Source: an uncultured Erysipelotrichaceae bacterium
GTDB lineage: Bacteria > Bacillota_I > Bacilli_A > Acholeplasmatales > Anaeroplasmataceae
Length of the DNA: 17,743 nucleotides
Reading direction: 5' to 3'
Assembly: GCA_902796895.1 (NCBI GenBank)
Contig: CADBQV010000143.1
Location: forward strand, 1 to 17,743
How positions within the stretch are numbered: the first letter of the stretch is position 1; each line of letters begins with the position of its first letter. Of the stretch, positions 16,897 through 17,743 are shown piece after piece. The notes below the pieces were generated by a model, which saw only the letters and a list, made by a program, of their open reading frames with translations, had not been told where the DNA came from and did no database searches. The translations under genes and the position numbers were made by a program.

Positions 16897-16925
16897 TTGA
16901 CTAGAATTAATTTAAGTGTTAAAAT
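16897..16925 (+). promoter_or_regulatory. Promoter of uxaB
   Basis: TTGACT (16897-16902), a 17-bp spacer and TAAAAT (16920-16925), preceded by TG (16917-16918), form a near-consensus extended promoter. Both hexamers match at five of six positions. Transcription should start near 16932, about 45 bases before the GTG start. Confidence 0.75.
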
Positions 16926-16937
16926 TACAATATAAAA

Positions 16938-16960
16938 TGCGCACTTATCACAATAGCGCA
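16938..16960 (+). promoter_or_regulatory. Inverted repeat in the uxaB leader
   Basis: TGCGC (16938-16942) and GCGCA (16956-16960) are complementary arms 13 bases apart. They lie just after the predicted transcription start and end 3 bases before the GGAGG ribosome site (16964-16968). GC-rich arms stand out in this AT-rich leader. It could be an operator for a hexuronate repressor or a short RNA hairpin; both are inference. Confidence 0.3.
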
Positions 16961-16976
16961 ATTGGAGGTAAATATT

Positions 16977-17743
16977 GTGGAAAATAATGTTAATGCATTA
17001 CCAAAAATTAATGAGGTAAATAAAAAAGAACCTAAGAAGGTTAAAATTATGCAATTTGGTGAAGGAAACTTCCTTCGTGCATTTATTGATTGGATTGTAA
17101 ATTCAACAAATAAAAACACTAACTTTGATGCTGGTGTAGTAGTTGTACAACCAATGCCATTTGGACGTGTTAAAGAATTAAATGAAGCAGATGGCTTATA
17201 TACTTTATATTTACAAGGCTTACAAGATGGTAAGGCTGTAAGAACTCATGAAGTAATCAAATGTATTCAAGATGCCTTAAATCCATTTGAAGAATATGAC
17301 AAATATTTAAGCTATGCTGAATCAGATGATTTAGAATTTGTTATTTCAAATACAACAGAAGCTGGTATTGCATTTGATCCTAATGATACTGACTTCACAA
17401 AGTGTCCTAATTCATATCCTGGTAAATTATTAGCATTCTTAAAGAGAAGATATGATGCTAAGAAAAAAGGATTATATATTATTCCTTGTGAATTAATTGA
17501 TCATAATGGTGAAACATTAAAAGAAACATTAGTTAAATTAGCTAAGCACAATAATATGGATCAAGCATTCATTAGTTGGGTTGAAAATGACAACAAATAC
17601 TACAACACATTAGTTGATAGAATTGTTCCTGGTTATCCAAGAAATGATGCAACTGCATTCCAATTAGATTTAGGATACCAAGATCAAAATATGGTTGTTG
17701 GTGAAATCTTCCATTTATGGTGTATTGATGCTCAAACAGTTGC
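16977..17743 (+). CDS. uxaB: Tagaturonate reductase UxaB (3' end cut by window edge)
   Basis: UxaB interconverts D-tagaturonate and D-altronate with NADH/NAD+ in the galacturonate branch of hexuronate breakdown and belongs to the long-chain mannitol dehydrogenase family. The first 255 residues are visible; the full protein is usually near 480-500. The N-terminal nucleotide-binding motif QFGEGNFLRAFIDW is at 26-39. Other family blocks are VVVQPMPFGRV, EFVISNTTEAGI, YPGKLLAFLKRRYDA, IIPCELIDHNGETLK and DRIVPGYP. The start is GTG 16977, supported by GGAGG 8 bp upstream; there is no competing in-frame ATG before the conserved region. The frame stays open to the last base. It has its own promoter. 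Related genes (uxaA, uxaC, transporter) may follow outside the window. Fructuronate reductase (UxuB) is the main alternative; the motifs favour UxaB. Confidence 0.9.
   Translation, partial: MENNVNALPKINEVNKKEPKKVKIMQFGEGNFLRAFIDWIVNSTNKNTNFDAGVVVVQPMPFGRVKELNEADGLYTLYLQGLQDGKAVRTHEVIKCIQDALNPFEEYDKYLSYAESDDLEFVISNTTEAGIAFDPNDTDFTKCPNSYPGKLLAFLKRRYDAKKKGLYIIPCELIDHNGETLKETLVKLAKHNNMDQAFISWVENDNKYYNTLVDRIVPGYPRNDATAFQLDLGYQDQNMVVGEIFHLWCIDAQTV

Overview
The window is a strongly AT-rich stretch of bacterial chromosome with nine genes, none of them RNA genes, and no mobile element or CRISPR array that I can see. The gene set points to a low-GC Gram-positive bacterium near the Bacilli/Mollicutes boundary: WhiA, a WalJ-RlmH pair, PrsA-like lipoproteins with Gram-positive signal peptides, strong AAGGAG-type ribosome binding sites and Rho-independent terminators. 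TGG encodes Trp and TGA is not read through in any long frame, so the standard code (table 11) fits and a Mycoplasma-type code does not. A tagaturonate reductase suggests hexuronate (pectin or glucuronide) use, as in gut bacteria. The exact taxon is inference.

Left part (1-5490, + strand). whiA runs in from the left edge. It is followed by a 258-residue single-pass membrane protein of unknown function with its own promoter and a perfect terminator hairpin. Next is a greatly enlarged Tex protein (1219 aa) with the normal Tex core plus seven S1 domains instead of one. Back-to-back terminators at 5464-5530 separate it from the converging genes.

Middle (5539-12182, - strand). Two very large lipoproteins (1163 and 1049 aa) are read from one promoter near 12228-12256. 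They are only 2 bp apart and appear translationally coupled. Both look like remote, much enlarged relatives of the PrsA/SurA parvulin foldases. Both carry an EF-hand-like Asp-rich loop at the same place in the parvulin-like domain. Only the downstream protein keeps the two hallmark parvulin histidines.

Right part (12300-17743, + strand). A divergent promoter drives walJ (metallo-beta-lactamase fold) and rlmH (23S rRNA methyltransferase), which overlap by 4 bp. A separate gene then encodes a 1026-aa membrane sensor with an outside beta-propeller and Y_Y_Y domain, one membrane helix, and an intact cytoplasmic HD-GYP phosphodiesterase. The window ends inside uxaB, which has a GTG start and a near-consensus promoter.

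Cell-envelope biology recurs: two surface foldase-like lipoproteins, the WalJ cell-wall-linked hydrolase, and a membrane HD-GYP sensor. The most unusual items are the seven-S1 Tex and the active/degenerate-looking pair of EF-hand-bearing parvulin-like lipoproteins. No intergenic stretch exceeds 300 bases; the longest (12183-12354 and 16824-16976) hold the promoters and terminators listed below.
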